From DATAGZ01 sp036263455 (lineage in GTDB: Bacteria > Pseudomonadota > Alphaproteobacteria > Dongiales > Dongiaceae), in the NCBI GenBank assembly GCA_036263455.1, contig DATAGZ010000014.1, positions 1 through 64,000 of the forward strand: 64,000 bases of DNA, in the 5' to 3' direction. This document shows positions 1-10,300 of the stretch, one piece after another. The notes under the pieces are model-generated. The model did no database searches. It saw only the letters and a program-made list of their open reading frames with translations, and had not been told where the DNA came from. Within the stretch, counting starts at the first letter, position 1, and each line of letters opens with the position of its first letter. A program made the position numbers and the translations under genes.

Positions 1-1
1 T

Positions 2-706
2 GCCGAGACCGGCCTCACCCACAACCGGGCGCGGGCCTATTCGCCCCGCCTGGGCCGCTTCCTCCAGACCGACCCCTCGGGCATCCAAGGCGGCCTCAAC
101 CTCTACGCCTATGCCGGCGGCGATCCCATCAACTTCGCCGATCCCTCGGGGCTCTCGGCGGCGGAACTCGGATATGGTGGAGGCTCGGGCGGATTCTCGG
201 ATCGAAACCAGGGAAGCGGGTGTCAGTTCATCTGCGAGACACGTAATAGTCCGAGCCTCGATCAGTTGACCAATATCGTCTATAATGAGACATCTTCGCT
301 CTATCAGCTACCCGGAGGACCAAGCGTGCAACCCTTGCGTGACGCAATAGCTAACGTTGTATTGAATAGGGTAGAACAAAATGTACGAGGCCCTGTAGCA
401 AGCGACATTTTGTCACTTTCGGCTACGGCTGCAATCAACAACCAAGTTCCCTCGGCAGTAGCAGCCTACGCGTCATCGCAGGCGGCGGCCCAAGCAGCTT
501 TGGGAAGAGATGGTCCTCCCACTGAAGGAGCGGGAAGCGGCTATTATTATAATGCAAGGCCAAATAACGGTACTGGTCCTAATACGGGATCAGTTGCAGG
601 AGCGCCTTTCATTGCTACATTTGGTCCATATAGGAATGTGACACCTGATCCTAAACATGCACCTGCTTACAGTACGTACTTCGCGTTCTTTGGACAGCCT
701 CGTTAA
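2..706 (+). CDS. Rhs protein C-terminus with SleB-like cell-wall hydrolase tip (5' partial)
   Basis: The frame is open from the left edge, so only the last 234 codons of a larger Rhs/YD-repeat protein are seen. Residues 1-52 are the Rhs core end: RARAYSPRLGRFLQTDP, LYAYAGGDP and then the DPSGL boundary where Rhs cores are cleaved and variable tips start. The tip (from about residue 55) contains NIVYNE and IANVVLNRV, which resemble the catalytic-Glu and helix motifs of SleB-type cell wall hydrolases (Hydrolase_2), and a later GYYYNAR block like the family's GATxFYxP motif. By inference it is a peptidoglycan-cleaving contact or secreted toxin. A TTG at 266 could start a shorter product, but continuity with the core argues against it. 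The gene 8 bp downstream encodes a secreted protein, as expected for immunity to a periplasmic wall hydrolase. The hydrolase assignment is by motif only. Confidence 0.75.
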   Translation, partial: AETGLTHNRARAYSPRLGRFLQTDPSGIQGGLNLYAYAGGDPINFADPSGLSAAELGYGGGSGGFSDRNQGSGCQFICETRNSPSLDQLTNIVYNETSSLYQLPGGPSVQPLRDAIANVVLNRVEQNVRGPVASDILSLSATAAINNQVPSAVAAYASSQAAAQAALGRDGPPTEGAGSGYYYNARPNNGTGPNTGSVAGAPFIATFGPYRNVTPDPKHAPAYSTYFAFFGQPR

Positions 707-714
707 GGAGAGTT

Positions 715-1176
715 ATGGTGAGAATATTTTTTTTGATCTTATTGAACTTAATCGCAGCTGGATACACTAACGCTCAAACTGCGGAAACTTTCTTCAAAAA
801 AGAACTAGAGTCTCTTGCAAAAGATCATATATCTGTATTTTATACAGAATGTTCCCTTCCAGATGATATCAGCCGATCTGACGGTAAGCTTCTCATATAT
901 TTTCCCTTAGGTTCGAAGACTGGCGCATTGGAGGAGTTCTCATGGCCAAGCCAGGAAAAGCCAGGAAAAGACGCATCTTGGTCTAATTCAGGAGATATAG
1001 CTATTACTGATGGACTCTCTCTTGGTGAGCTTGCTGTAGGAGGAATTGGCGGGCGTGCGTGGCGGTCGCAAATAATTCATTTTTTATCCAAAAGACCATT
1101 TATTATGCTTAACTACGGTGAGCTAGACTTAATGCTTACCTCTCAACCTATGGTCGCATGCCCATCCTTTCACTAA
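715..1176 (+). CDS. Secreted candidate immunity protein for the adjacent Rhs tip
   Basis: This 153-residue protein starts at ATG 715 after GGAG (710-713). The N-terminus (MVRIFFLILLNLIAAGYTNA/QT) is a clear Sec signal peptide, giving a periplasmic product of about 130 residues. I recognise no family. It starts 8 bp after the Rhs toxin stop, the usual place for the cognate immunity gene. An exported immunity protein makes sense if the tip attacks peptidoglycan. Base composition is much more AT-rich than the Rhs core, typical of exchangeable tip/immunity modules. The immunity role is inferred from position and localisation. Confidence 0.65.
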   Translation: MVRIFFLILLNLIAAGYTNAQTAETFFKKELESLAKDHISVFYTECSLPDDISRSDGKLLIYFPLGSKTGALEEFSWPSQEKPGKDASWSNSGDIAITDGLSLGELAVGGIGGRAWRSQIIHFLSKRPFIMLNYGELDLMLTSQPMVACPSFH

Positions 1177-1376
1177 CCCTAAAGCTTTAAACGGATAGTA
1201 GTCGAAGTATTCTATGAACACTGTCATAGAATAGGTTTTGCTTCTAGCATGCTACCGGGGCACATAGCACGCCCGCCAACAGCCGCAACCAGCTCACGTC
1301 CTATGACGGCTTTACGCTGAATTATGGCGGGGCGGGCAACCTCACCGATGACGGAGTCAACACCTACGCCTATGAC

Positions 1377-2405
1377 GTGCTGGGCCGGCTGATCCAGGCC
1401 ACGAGCAAATCCTCGGGCCAGGTCAGCACCTATCAGTACGACCCCTTCGGCCGGCGTTCCGCCAAGAATGTCAACGGCACGGTGACCAACTGGATCTATG
1501 CCGGGCAGAGCCCGGTGGCCGAGGAGAACGGGTCGGGCACGCTCCTGCGCCGCTTCCTGCCCGGGGCCGGGGGCGAGATGCTGGCGGTGGCCGATCCGCT
1601 CAACAACCGCTTCTACCTCCACGCGGACGGGCAGGGGTCGGTGGTGGCGGTCTCGGGCACTGCCGGGCGGATCAACGAGACCCACGCCTATACGGCCGAG
1701 GGCCTCCAGGCCGCCGGGCCGGCCATCGGCAGCGCGGCGAGCCTGACCCCGTTCGGCTATGGCGGATTGATGAGCGATGCCGAGACCGGGCTCACCCACA
1801 ACCGGGCGCGGGCCTATTCGCCCCGCCTAGGCCGCTTCCTCCAGACCGACCCCGCCGGCATCCAGGGGGGCCTCAACCTCTATGCCTATGCAGGCGGAGA
1901 TCCGGTCGATAACAGCGACCCAATGGGACTCTACACCTTGCAGATTGGTCTTGGAGGGAGTATAAATCTACCTTTTGGGGTAACTATTCCGCTTGGGTTC
2001 GGGGTCGCCTTGGATACAAGCCTCAACATAGGATTGTATAGCTATGGAGGGGCCGGTGCACAAGCAGGAGCCGATGTGGAAGCTGGATTAAACGTTCAGG
2101 CCTCTAACGCAAAAAACATAAGTGACCTGAGGGGTATTTTCTACAACGTTGGTTTCCATGCAGGTGCAGGTGTTGGCGGATCGTTGGATTATTTTCGAGG
2201 AGACAGCGACGATGGGCCAGTAACGGGAGGTGGTTTCACCGTAGGAGCTGCTGCCGGCGCATCTCTTTCGGGGGGATTTACATACACATCCCTCTATGCC
2301 CCTTTTGGAGATGGGCGTAAAAATAACTACCCTGCAGTTGGTAATACGCTACAGTTTGGCAGAGATTCGATCAACCTGGGAAATTTCCCCAGAGTATATA
2401 AGTAA
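1377..2405 (+). CDS. Displaced Rhs core cassette with glycine-rich C-terminal tip
   Basis: The open frame runs from a stop at 1245-1247; Rhs similarity begins near 1263 (NQLTSYDGFTLNYG). GTG 1377 is only the first plausible start and no ribosome site precedes it, so this is probably an untranslated or recombination-donor cassette. Residues 1-180 are the Rhs core (YAYDVLGRL just upstream, HADGQGSVVAVS, ARAYSPRLGRFLQTDP, DPMGL). The remaining 160 residues form a Gly/Ala-rich tip of short alternating segments (VGFHAGAGVGGSL, GGGFTVGAAAGASL), which suggests beta structure, possibly membrane-active. A small two-helix membrane protein follows. The tip does not resemble the SleB-like tip upstream. 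The Rhs part is secure; tip function is unknown. Confidence 0.7.
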   Translation: MLGRLIQATSKSSGQVSTYQYDPFGRRSAKNVNGTVTNWIYAGQSPVAEENGSGTLLRRFLPGAGGEMLAVADPLNNRFYLHADGQGSVVAVSGTAGRINETHAYTAEGLQAAGPAIGSAASLTPFGYGGLMSDAETGLTHNRARAYSPRLGRFLQTDPAGIQGGLNLYAYAGGDPVDNSDPMGLYTLQIGLGGSINLPFGVTIPLGFGVALDTSLNIGLYSYGGAGAQAGADVEAGLNVQASNAKNISDLRGIFYNVGFHAGAGVGGSLDYFRGDSDDGPVTGGGFTVGAAAGASLSGGFTYTSLYAPFGDGRKNNYPAVGNTLQFGRDSINLGNFPRVYK

Positions 2406-2423
2406 CGTTGCATCGGAGGTATT

Positions 2424-2705
2424 TTGCTCAGAATTCTGGGAAAGATTTTTGCTATACTGTTCCTGGCAGCTTGGTTTTTTTATGGGTTTCTTGATAATTA
2501 CTACGTAAACCATACCCGAATACCAAACTATGCTACTGGAGCTATTATTCCCTACCATGTAAAGGGAATTATCGTGTATATTAATCACACGGAATGGCTT
2601 CTTGTTAGATATACATTTGCCGTTTTCCTAGTATTCGCTACAATATATGCTATTATTGTGATCGTTTATTATATAAAATACGGATACTTAGGTAAGTCTA
2701 TTTAG
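2424..2705 (+). CDS. Small membrane protein, candidate immunity to cassette 2
   Basis: TTG 2424 is chosen because GGAGG (2415-2419) sits just upstream and no ATG gives the full hydrophobic N-terminus. The 93-residue product has two membrane segments (about residues 5-23, ILGKIFAILFLAAWFFYGF, and 62-84) with a roughly 40-residue loop between. It is AT-rich and starts 18 bp after the cassette 2 tip. A membrane-embedded partner would suit a membrane-targeting toxin, but that pairing is inferred. A strong terminator follows, closing the module. No family recognised. Confidence 0.6.
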   Translation: MLRILGKIFAILFLAAWFFYGFLDNYYVNHTRIPNYATGAIIPYHVKGIIVYINHTEWLLVRYTFAVFLVFATIYAIIVIVYYIKYGYLGKSI

Positions 2706-2731
2706 ACAAGCTAATAATAAGATGTATCTTC

Positions 2732-2772
2732 AAGCCCCGCTCCCTTAATCAAGGAGCGGGGCTTTTCTTTTT
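2732..2772 (+). terminator. Rho-independent terminator closing cassette 2
   Basis: AAGCCCCGCTCCCTT (2732-2746) pairs with AAGGAGCGGGGCTT (2751-2764) around a short loop and is followed by a T-rich run (TTTTCTTTTTG). It lies 27 bp after the two-helix membrane protein. Confidence 0.85.
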
Positions 2773-3109
2773 GCAGCGACAGCAAACGCAATATGCCTAT
2801 GACGGCAACGGCAACCAGGTGAGCGTGATCCAGGACGCGAACAACCTCGCTTTGTGCACGCTCTATGGCTACACCGTGCGCGGCGACGGGGCGAGCGAGC
2901 GCAAGCCGCGCAGCACCCAAGTGCGCGCCGGTCTTCGGCACGCCCTATGTGACGCGCTCCACAATGCTGGAGCCTATGCACAAGCGGTAAGCACAACAAA
3001 TGCCGTATTGAACGGGCAAACCAGCGATATAACTAATGGAGCGACTTTCTTTTACTCCAGCCGTGGTCCAGATCTCCCGCCGCCGCCAGGCTTCTTCACC
3101 AATGCCTGA
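2771..3109 (+). pseudogene. Truncated Rhs fragment fused to a SleB-like tip remnant
   Basis: The first 40 or so codons carry Rhs/YD sequence (QYAYDGNGNQVSVIQDANN), followed by scrambled sequence. From about 2960 the frame reads GAYAQAVSTTNAVLNGQTSD, then ITNGATFFYSS and PPPPGFF. That resembles the C-terminal half of SleB-type wall hydrolases (AVLNGxxxDxTxGATxFYxP). The catalytic N-terminal half is missing and the piece starts directly in the preceding terminator, so it is a remnant and not an active toxin. It is followed by a secreted AT-rich protein that may be the surviving immunity gene. Confidence 0.6.
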
Positions 3110-3222
3110 ATTCCGGCCGATTGATACGATCGCGTGATCCCATTCCTCCCTTTGTATTTCTTCGACAGCCATGACCAGAGCTGGACATTGATGAGATACT
3201 GGCATATTTTTAGGGAGACGCT

Positions 3223-4005
3223 ATGATGAGAAAGAAGAAGTTATACTCTGTTTTGGCAAGCGTACTTGCTGCTTGCATCCTCCTTGTCGGCCTTTCCAAG
3301 CCGGCTCTAAGCGAAATAAGTGTGAAGGAAGCGCTCTCCGCGCTAACGAGGTATGTTTGTTATTGGGATTATTGGGGGGCTTCGGTAAAATCTAACAAAA
3401 TTGCTACGGTTATGTTGGATCAGAAAGCTGATTCTTCCTATATGTGGATCGAAAACATGATAGACAGCGGTTGGATGCCTCATCGGGTAGATTACGTTGT
3501 TATTAAAAATAAAGGTAAATTTCTCGTGGTGAGTAGTCGACAGGTATTGGATATGGATATTGATAAAGAAAAACCCTTTCACGAGGAATTACGAAAGGAA
3601 TTTTTTAATAATCATAAAGTTAAGTCCATACAATGGAAAACACCTGATAATTGCTCTCCTCATTACGACCCTGATAGTCCTGAAAAGCAAAAAATGCTTT
3701 CTATTATCCTGAAAACTGTGCATGATGGTTTGGCAAGTTTACATAAATATCCAGTCAAGACAAAGATAGTTATTTCAAATTTTAATGTAGATTATCCTGA
3801 AGTACTAGCCTTCATTCCACATACAAATGAAATATTCAATCTTCCTCTTCATTATGAAAACGAGCCTTTCGATAAAGAGTTAGAGGTCGGCTCCTATAAT
3901 TTTGGACAGATATATGATAAGGAGTCGATTTATTTTCTTAAAAAGAAGATTCTCGAAAACGGGATTCCTTTTGAACTTGACCTAAGTCGCCCCTTTACAT
4001 TGTAA
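3223..4005 (+). CDS. Secreted protein, possible orphan immunity protein
   Basis: This 260-residue protein has a typical signal peptide (MMRKKKLYSVLASVLAACIL, then LVGLSKPALS/E). Start ATG 3223 follows AGGGAG (3212-3217). The mature part is charged and aromatic-rich with no family I recognise. Codon use is far more AT-rich than the flanking Rhs DNA. It lies 113 bp behind a truncated SleB-like Rhs tip; the same arrangement (SleB-like tip, then exported protein) occurs at 2-1176, so an immunity role is reasonable though unproven. It is much larger than the 153-residue candidate and shows no obvious similarity to it. Confidence 0.6.
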   Translation: MMRKKKLYSVLASVLAACILLVGLSKPALSEISVKEALSALTRYVCYWDYWGASVKSNKIATVMLDQKADSSYMWIENMIDSGWMPHRVDYVVIKNKGKFLVVSSRQVLDMDIDKEKPFHEELRKEFFNNHKVKSIQWKTPDNCSPHYDPDSPEKQKMLSIILKTVHDGLASLHKYPVKTKIVISNFNVDYPEVLAFIPHTNEIFNLPLHYENEPFDKELEVGSYNFGQIYDKESIYFLKKKILENGIPFELDLSRPFTL

Positions 4006-4017
4006 GCTGATCCGTTT

Positions 4018-4230
4018 ATGCGATTGGGCGCTACGGTCCAACGGCACGCTCGCCTGGACCCAGGACGGGGCGGCTCACCGATCTCTCCTTCACCACGATC
4101 GGGCGGGGCACCGGCCTGTCCACCGCGAGCTTCTGCTACACCCGCAATGCCGACGGCCCAGGAGATAATCCGGGATCGTGGGTTTTGCGGCAAACGGCGC
4201 GGATCTAGAAGCGAAACCCTGGATCCGTGT
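4018..4230 (+). pseudogene. Rhs debris with frameshift
   Basis: One frame reads SNGTLAWTQDGAA and, after an apparent one-base shift, the neighbouring frame reads GRLTDLSFTTIG and TASFCYTRNADG. Both look like Rhs/YD repeat text with GC-rich Rhs codon use. No start, ribosome site or full repeat is present. I see no gene in the remaining bases up to the autotransporter start at 4351. Confidence 0.4.
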
Positions 4231-4350
4231 TCTGCTATTCGGATAGCGCGGATGAATCGCTTTTTTGTCGACAGGGAGCTGAACTAATGTATAGTTGTCC
4301 TTCCCTCTAGCAAATTCGCCTTTTACGGCTAGGCGGAAACCGGGGGAAGC

Positions 4351-7300
4351 TTGATAAAAATAAACGCAATGCTTGCGGGGGGAATTCTCTCCCTACTTAG
4401 CCTTATCCATTCGGAATCAAGTTCCGCTCAAACCTTGCCCTGTACAAGCACCGCTAGTCCGACGTCAGCCGCCGTGATCGACATTCTCGGCGGAATTCCC
4501 CAGCCAGTCATTTGTCTCTCCAGCGACAACGGCACCTATACCAATAGCAATGTGCGCGTCAATGTTCACAATTTTGCCACGCTGCAAATCACGGCTCCCA
4601 GCGCGTACAGCTCCGAGATCAGCAATAACGGCACGGTCAATGTCGACGGTCTCGGTACCTTTGCACTGAACGGCCACCAGGAATATATCGGCGCGATCAC
4701 AGGGGCGGGTGCGGTTCTTCTCAGCGGCGGCGTCTTACGCGTGGAAAATGGCAGCGGCACTTTCAGCGGCGCTCTAGGCAATGCCAATACAATCGATGCC
4801 GGCTCGGTTCGATTTGATGGTGGCACCACGACTTTTGCGGGTACAGGCTATTATACGAATACGACCACCCTGTTCGGTGGCAATTTGGTCCTGTCCGGAT
4901 CGATCGCGCCGTCTTATCGCATTGCCCTGGAATCAGGAACTTTGCGCCTTGCCGCGGGGGCGGCGAACCATCTGGGCGATAGCACCAATGTGATCGTCAA
5001 TGGTGGAGGAATCTTCGATCTGAATGGCCAAAATGAGACGGTAGGCGGGATCGGTAATAATAATGGCGCGGGGATGATAGCACTGAATGGCGGAACTTTG
5101 ACCCTTACCAATACGGGACGTTTCGCCGGCCGTATTGCCCAGACCGCGGGCAATCTCCGCATCACTGGCGGAACGGCGACCTTTACCAATGCTAGCCTCG
5201 ATTATACCGGCACGACATCCATCGGTAATGGCGCGACCGTCTTTCTGGAGGGCATAATCAATAACAATGCCTCTATCGACATTGCCGGTCGTTTGATCCT
5301 GCAAGGCCCAAATTATGTTGGCAGGCATATCGGTGACAGCACCATCCTGAACTTCGCCTCGACCGGCGACCTGGAAATTGACAGTCAGAACGAGGCCGTG
5401 GGTGCCCTGACCGGCAGCGGCAATGTCTTTCTTCGTAATGGCGCCCTGACCATATCGCAGGGAAGTGGTATTTTCAGCGGCGCTATCGACGGGGTAGGCC
5501 AGGCCGGCGTTGGATTGACGATTGCCGGCGGCACCACGACATTGTCGGGCGCCAACACCTATATCGAGGCGACCAATATCGCGCACGGCCAATTGAGCCT
5601 CTCCGGTTCTCTGCAATCTTATGAGACCAATATCACCGGCGGAACCTTGCGCCTCTTGCCGGGGAGCACCGATCATTTAATGGATGGCGGTTTGGTCAGG
5701 ATGGAAGGGGGCGGAACTCTCGATCTCAATGGACAGAACGAAGCCATAGGGGAGTTGACCAGCAGCGGCAACGGCCAAGGTTTTGTTGCCTTGAATGGGG
5801 GAACGCTGACCTTGACGGGCCTCGGACCCGGTGGTGGTTCCGTCCCTGACTGGACCGGCAATATCATGAGTGGCGGTAATCTGGTGATCCAGGAAGGTTT
5901 CCAGCAACGCTTCGCCAGCGCCAACCTCTATACCGGCACGACGACGATCGGCGGCATCGGTGCCGATGGCAGCACTCACAGCGCCAGGTTGGATCTTGTC
6001 GATACCAGCACTAGCAGCGGCTCGATCCGCAATTCCAATACCATCAATATTGTGGACGGCTCATTGCGCCTCTATGGAGAGAATGGCTTCGTCAGCGACA
6101 ATCACCTCGGCGACAGTGCCACCGTCAATGTCGGTGCAAATGGCAGGTTCGAGCTGACGGGAATCCGGGAAACCATCGGTTCTCTGAATGGCAATGGGAT
6201 CGTCTCTTTGAATAACGGTCCGCCGGTTAATGGGACCTCCCGTCCGGCTGCGCTGATTTTGACCAATGGTGGTGCTTTCGGCGGGTTTGTTTTGGGACCC
6301 GGCCGGCTGGTCGCTTCGGGGGGCACGACCACCTTGACGGCCGGCGCCAGCGTCACGGCAGGGATCGATGCCCAAGGCGGCATTTTAAGGATCGATCAAG
6401 GCGCGCAAATTTCTGCGGATTTGTCCTTGACCGGCGGTTTGGTCAATTTCAGCGGCGGAGGAAATATCAGTTCGCGCGTGGGATTGAATTTCGGGAGCAG
6501 TAGTTCCGGCTCCGGTGGTACAGGGTTCGACGTCGACGCCAATGTCACGACCATCCTGGACCTCACCATGAATATCCCCTTCGGCAGCGGCATTCGTCCG
6601 TTTGTCAAAAGCGGGCTGGGGACCTTGAGCGTCGCGACCTTTCAAGATTATAGCGGCACGACCGAGGTGCGCGGCGGCATTCTGCGCATCGCCGACGATA
6701 CCAATCTGGGTGGGGCAATCAGCGGTCAGAGGGGCGGTTTGATTCTCAATGGCGGGGCATTGAACGTCGCGGGTGGCGGTAGTCTGTCTTTTATCCTCAC
6801 GCGCAATGGTACCCGCGGGGCGCGAGACTTTCAATTCAATACGGCAACCGGCGGCGGAATCGATGTCGATAGTGGGGCCACGATGATCCTGGATCGAACC
6901 TTGAGCTTGACCGGATCGGGCAATGCTGGTGCTTTCGTTAAAAGTGGGTTGGGAATCCTGAGCGTTACCGCTGCACAATCTTATGGTGGCTCAACCAATA
7001 TCAACATGGGCGTTTTCGAAGCCAGCAACAATGCGGCTTTCGGTACCTCTAGCGGTCAAATCAATCTGAATGGCGGAATTTTACGGATCGGGCGATTGGG
7101 CAATGGCAATCAGATCGGCCTTGCGATTGCCAATAATATTGTCCTGAATGCCGATTCCTCCATCGATGTCGATAGCGGCGATAGCGGGACGCTGTCGGGC
7201 ATCGTCGGTAACGGTGGCGTAGCGCGTTCCTTGACCAAGACCGGCTTGGGATCGCTGCTCTTATCTGGCACCAACAGCTATGGCGGGGCGACCAATATAG

Positions 7301-10300
7301 CGGGCGGGACATTGGCCGTTTCGGGTTCGATCCTCAATTCCAATACGCTCAATGTCACGGGTGGCGGGACTTTGGTCCTGGCGGCCGGTGCGGCCAATCG
7401 CCTGAGCGATACCAGCATTGTCAATGTGGCTTCCGGTCTGCTGGACGTGCAAAGCGGCGATGAGACCATCGGTCGTTTAACTGGCGCCGGGGGTGTGTCC
7501 CTGAACGGCGCAACGCTGACCTTATCAAACAGCAACGGCACTTATAGTGGCGCCATCAGCGACGGAACCTTCGGCAGCGGCAGCCATGCCGGCAGTCTGG
7601 TGCTTGGGGGTACCGGTACGACCACGCTTTCGGGCAACAGCCTCTATACGGGCAGCACAACATTATCGGGCGGGCAATTGACTTTGTCGGGGTCGCTCCT
7701 GGGTTCGGCCAATGTGAATATCGCCGGCGGTACGCTGCTGCTATCGACCACGCGCAATCATCTTAGTGACGCGGCCATTGTGAATGTTGCATCGGGCGGG
7801 ACCTTCAATCTGAACGGCCGAAGCGAAACCGTCGGCGCCTTGAGCGGCGCGGGAAATGTCTCCTTGAACGGCGCCACGCTCAGCCTGGCCAATGGCAGCG
7901 GCGTCTTCAGCGGTTCCATCGCCGCGACAGCGGGAAGCGTCGCGATCTCTGGCGGCACGACAATTTTTTCCGGAGCCAACCGTTATCTGGGAAGCACCAT
8001 GATCAGTGGAGGCACCTTGCGTGTGACCGGCGCGGGCAGGATAGGCTCGGCACCGACCCTCACCATCAATGGCGGCACCTTCGATCTGAACGGGCTGAAC
8101 CTGTCGGTCGACAGTCTCGCCGGGAGCGGCGGCACGCTGAATTTGAACGGCGGATCCTTTACGGTAGGCAACGGCACCGATACCTCTTACGCCGGGACGA
8201 TCACCAGCGCGGTTGGCGGAAATTTCACCAAGACCGGCAGCGGTACACTGACCTTGGCGGGCCTCAATAATTATAGCGGCACCACGACCGTATCGGCGGG
8301 TAGTCTGGCGGGTTCCGTTTTCAACACGGGTTCTTCCTTCGGCGCCAGCGCGATCATCGATAACGCGAACCTGTCGATCAATGCCGATGGCGGAACCCAG
8401 GGAAATTTCGGCAATATCGTTTCCGGTGCAGGCAGCCTGACCAAGACTGGTATCGGTTCGGTACGCGTGACAGGGGCTAATACCTATCGCGGTGGCACTG
8501 CCATTATCGGCGGCACCTTGATTGCCGATAATAACGGCGCGCTTGGCCAGAACGTGGCAGGCAACAATGTCTCGGTTGCGGCCAATGCCACCTTGCAGAT
8601 CGGCGCTTTAACCGGTGCTGGCAGCCAGACCCGCAGTGTGCGGATCGGCGGTAGCTATACCCAGGGCGTCAATTCGTCTCTTTCGGTCGTGCTGAATGCT
8701 GCTCAAACGGGCGGCACGGGTACGGGCTCGCACCTGAACATCGCCGGCGATGCGGACATCGCCACAAGCGGTACGTTGCTTTCCCTCCTCACTTCCGATC
8801 CTGCCTCCGCCTATCTGGTGGGCACGCACTGGAACGTGCTCACCGCGGGAAGCTTCAATGCCGGGCATCGGGCCTTCAGCAGCGTCCTGAGCGATCCGCA
8901 ATTGGCTTTCCTGCAATCTTTCGATAGTGTCTCGCGCTCGATCATCGTAACGCTCGCGGCCAATAGCACGGCCGGCATCGATTACAATTTCGACAGTACC
9001 GGAACGATAGGGACGAGCGGCACGCTCGATCTCAATGCATTGGGTACCGCCAATCTCGGCGCGGTCGCGGGCTTTGCGGGCATGCGTCGGCTGCAGGGTG
9101 CAAACAATACTATCGCGACGGCGCGGCAGGTTACCGTCGGGGCCGGCGGCGCGATCCTGGACGTTGCCGAGCGGACCAGCCGGCTGACCCTCGACGGGAC
9201 GATCGACGATGCCGTGTCGGGCGCGGGTGGGGTTGTTTTCAACGGGTTGATCGGGTCGGCGGGAACGATCATGCTAAGAGGAGATAATTCCTATAGCGGC
9301 GGGACGAAAATTGTGGGCGGCACGGTGATCGCTGATCATGCCCATGCTTTGGGCCGGAACAGTGCCGGCAACAATGTGGCGCTGGGCTCTGGCGGCACGC
9401 TGCAGATCGGCGCGGTCAGCGGTGTGGGCAGCCAGACTCGCGATGTACGGGTTGGCGGCGGCTACAGCCAGGATGCCGGTTCGACCCTGTCGGTGGTCTT
9501 GACGGCAGCCCAGACCGGGGGGATAGGCGTGGGATCGCATCTCTCGATCAGCGGCAATGCCGATATCCTCAATGGCGGCGGCGCTGGGAATGAGACCGTG
9601 CTTTCACTGCTGACTTCCGATCTCGCCAGTAACTATCTGGTGGGGACGCAATGGAATGTGCTGACCGCCAGCAGCTTTACGGCAGGGCATAATGCCTTCG
9701 ACCGTATCCTGAGCGATTCGCAGCTGGTGTTCACGCAAGCCTTCGACAACGCGGCTAGCTCGATCACCGTAACGCTGGCGGCCAGCAGCGCGGCGGGCAT
9801 CGATTTCGATTTCGATAGCGCCGGAACGGTGGGGACCAGCGGCACCCTCGATCTCAATAGCTTGGGCACGGCCAATCTCGGGGCGGTCAACGGCTTTGTC
9901 GGTATGCGCCGGCTGGAAGGCATCAATGCCGATGTCGCAACCGGCCGCCAATTCACCATTGGCGTTGCCGGCGCGATTTTAGATGTGGCCGATCGAACCG
10001 GCCGCCTGTCGATCGACGGCACCATCGCGGATGCCGCGCCCGGAGCCGGCCGCGTTACCTTCAACGGCCTAGTCGGTTCGGCGGGCACGATTGCACTCCG
10101 GGGCGATAATTCCTATAGCGGCGGGACGCGAATCGCAGCCGGCAGAGTGATCGCCGATCACGATCACGCGCTCGGCGGGGCAAGCGGTGGGGCGGTAACG
10201 GTGGATGCGGACGCAAACCTGCAAATCGGCGCAACCAGCCAGGTGCGGGATGTACAGGTGGGCGGCAGTTACAGCCAGGATGCCGGCTCGACCCTGTCGG

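Larger units (their letters stand above)
1..1905 (+). repeat. Direct repeat of Rhs core (copies 1-128 and 1778-1905)
   Basis: The two stretches are nearly identical at the DNA level and encode the same Rhs end (AETGLTHNRARAYSPRLGRF, then FLQTDP and LYAYAGGDP). The second copy extends further upstream, to about 1263, because the first is cut by the window edge. Homology stops at the DPxGL boundary, after which the tips differ completely. Such repeats let a displaced tip/immunity cassette recombine onto the main Rhs gene. Confidence 0.85.

Noticed and set aside
1224..1799. 191-codon minus-strand open frame
   Set aside because: It is the antisense of GC-rich Rhs core sequence, with no ribosome site or recognisable domain.
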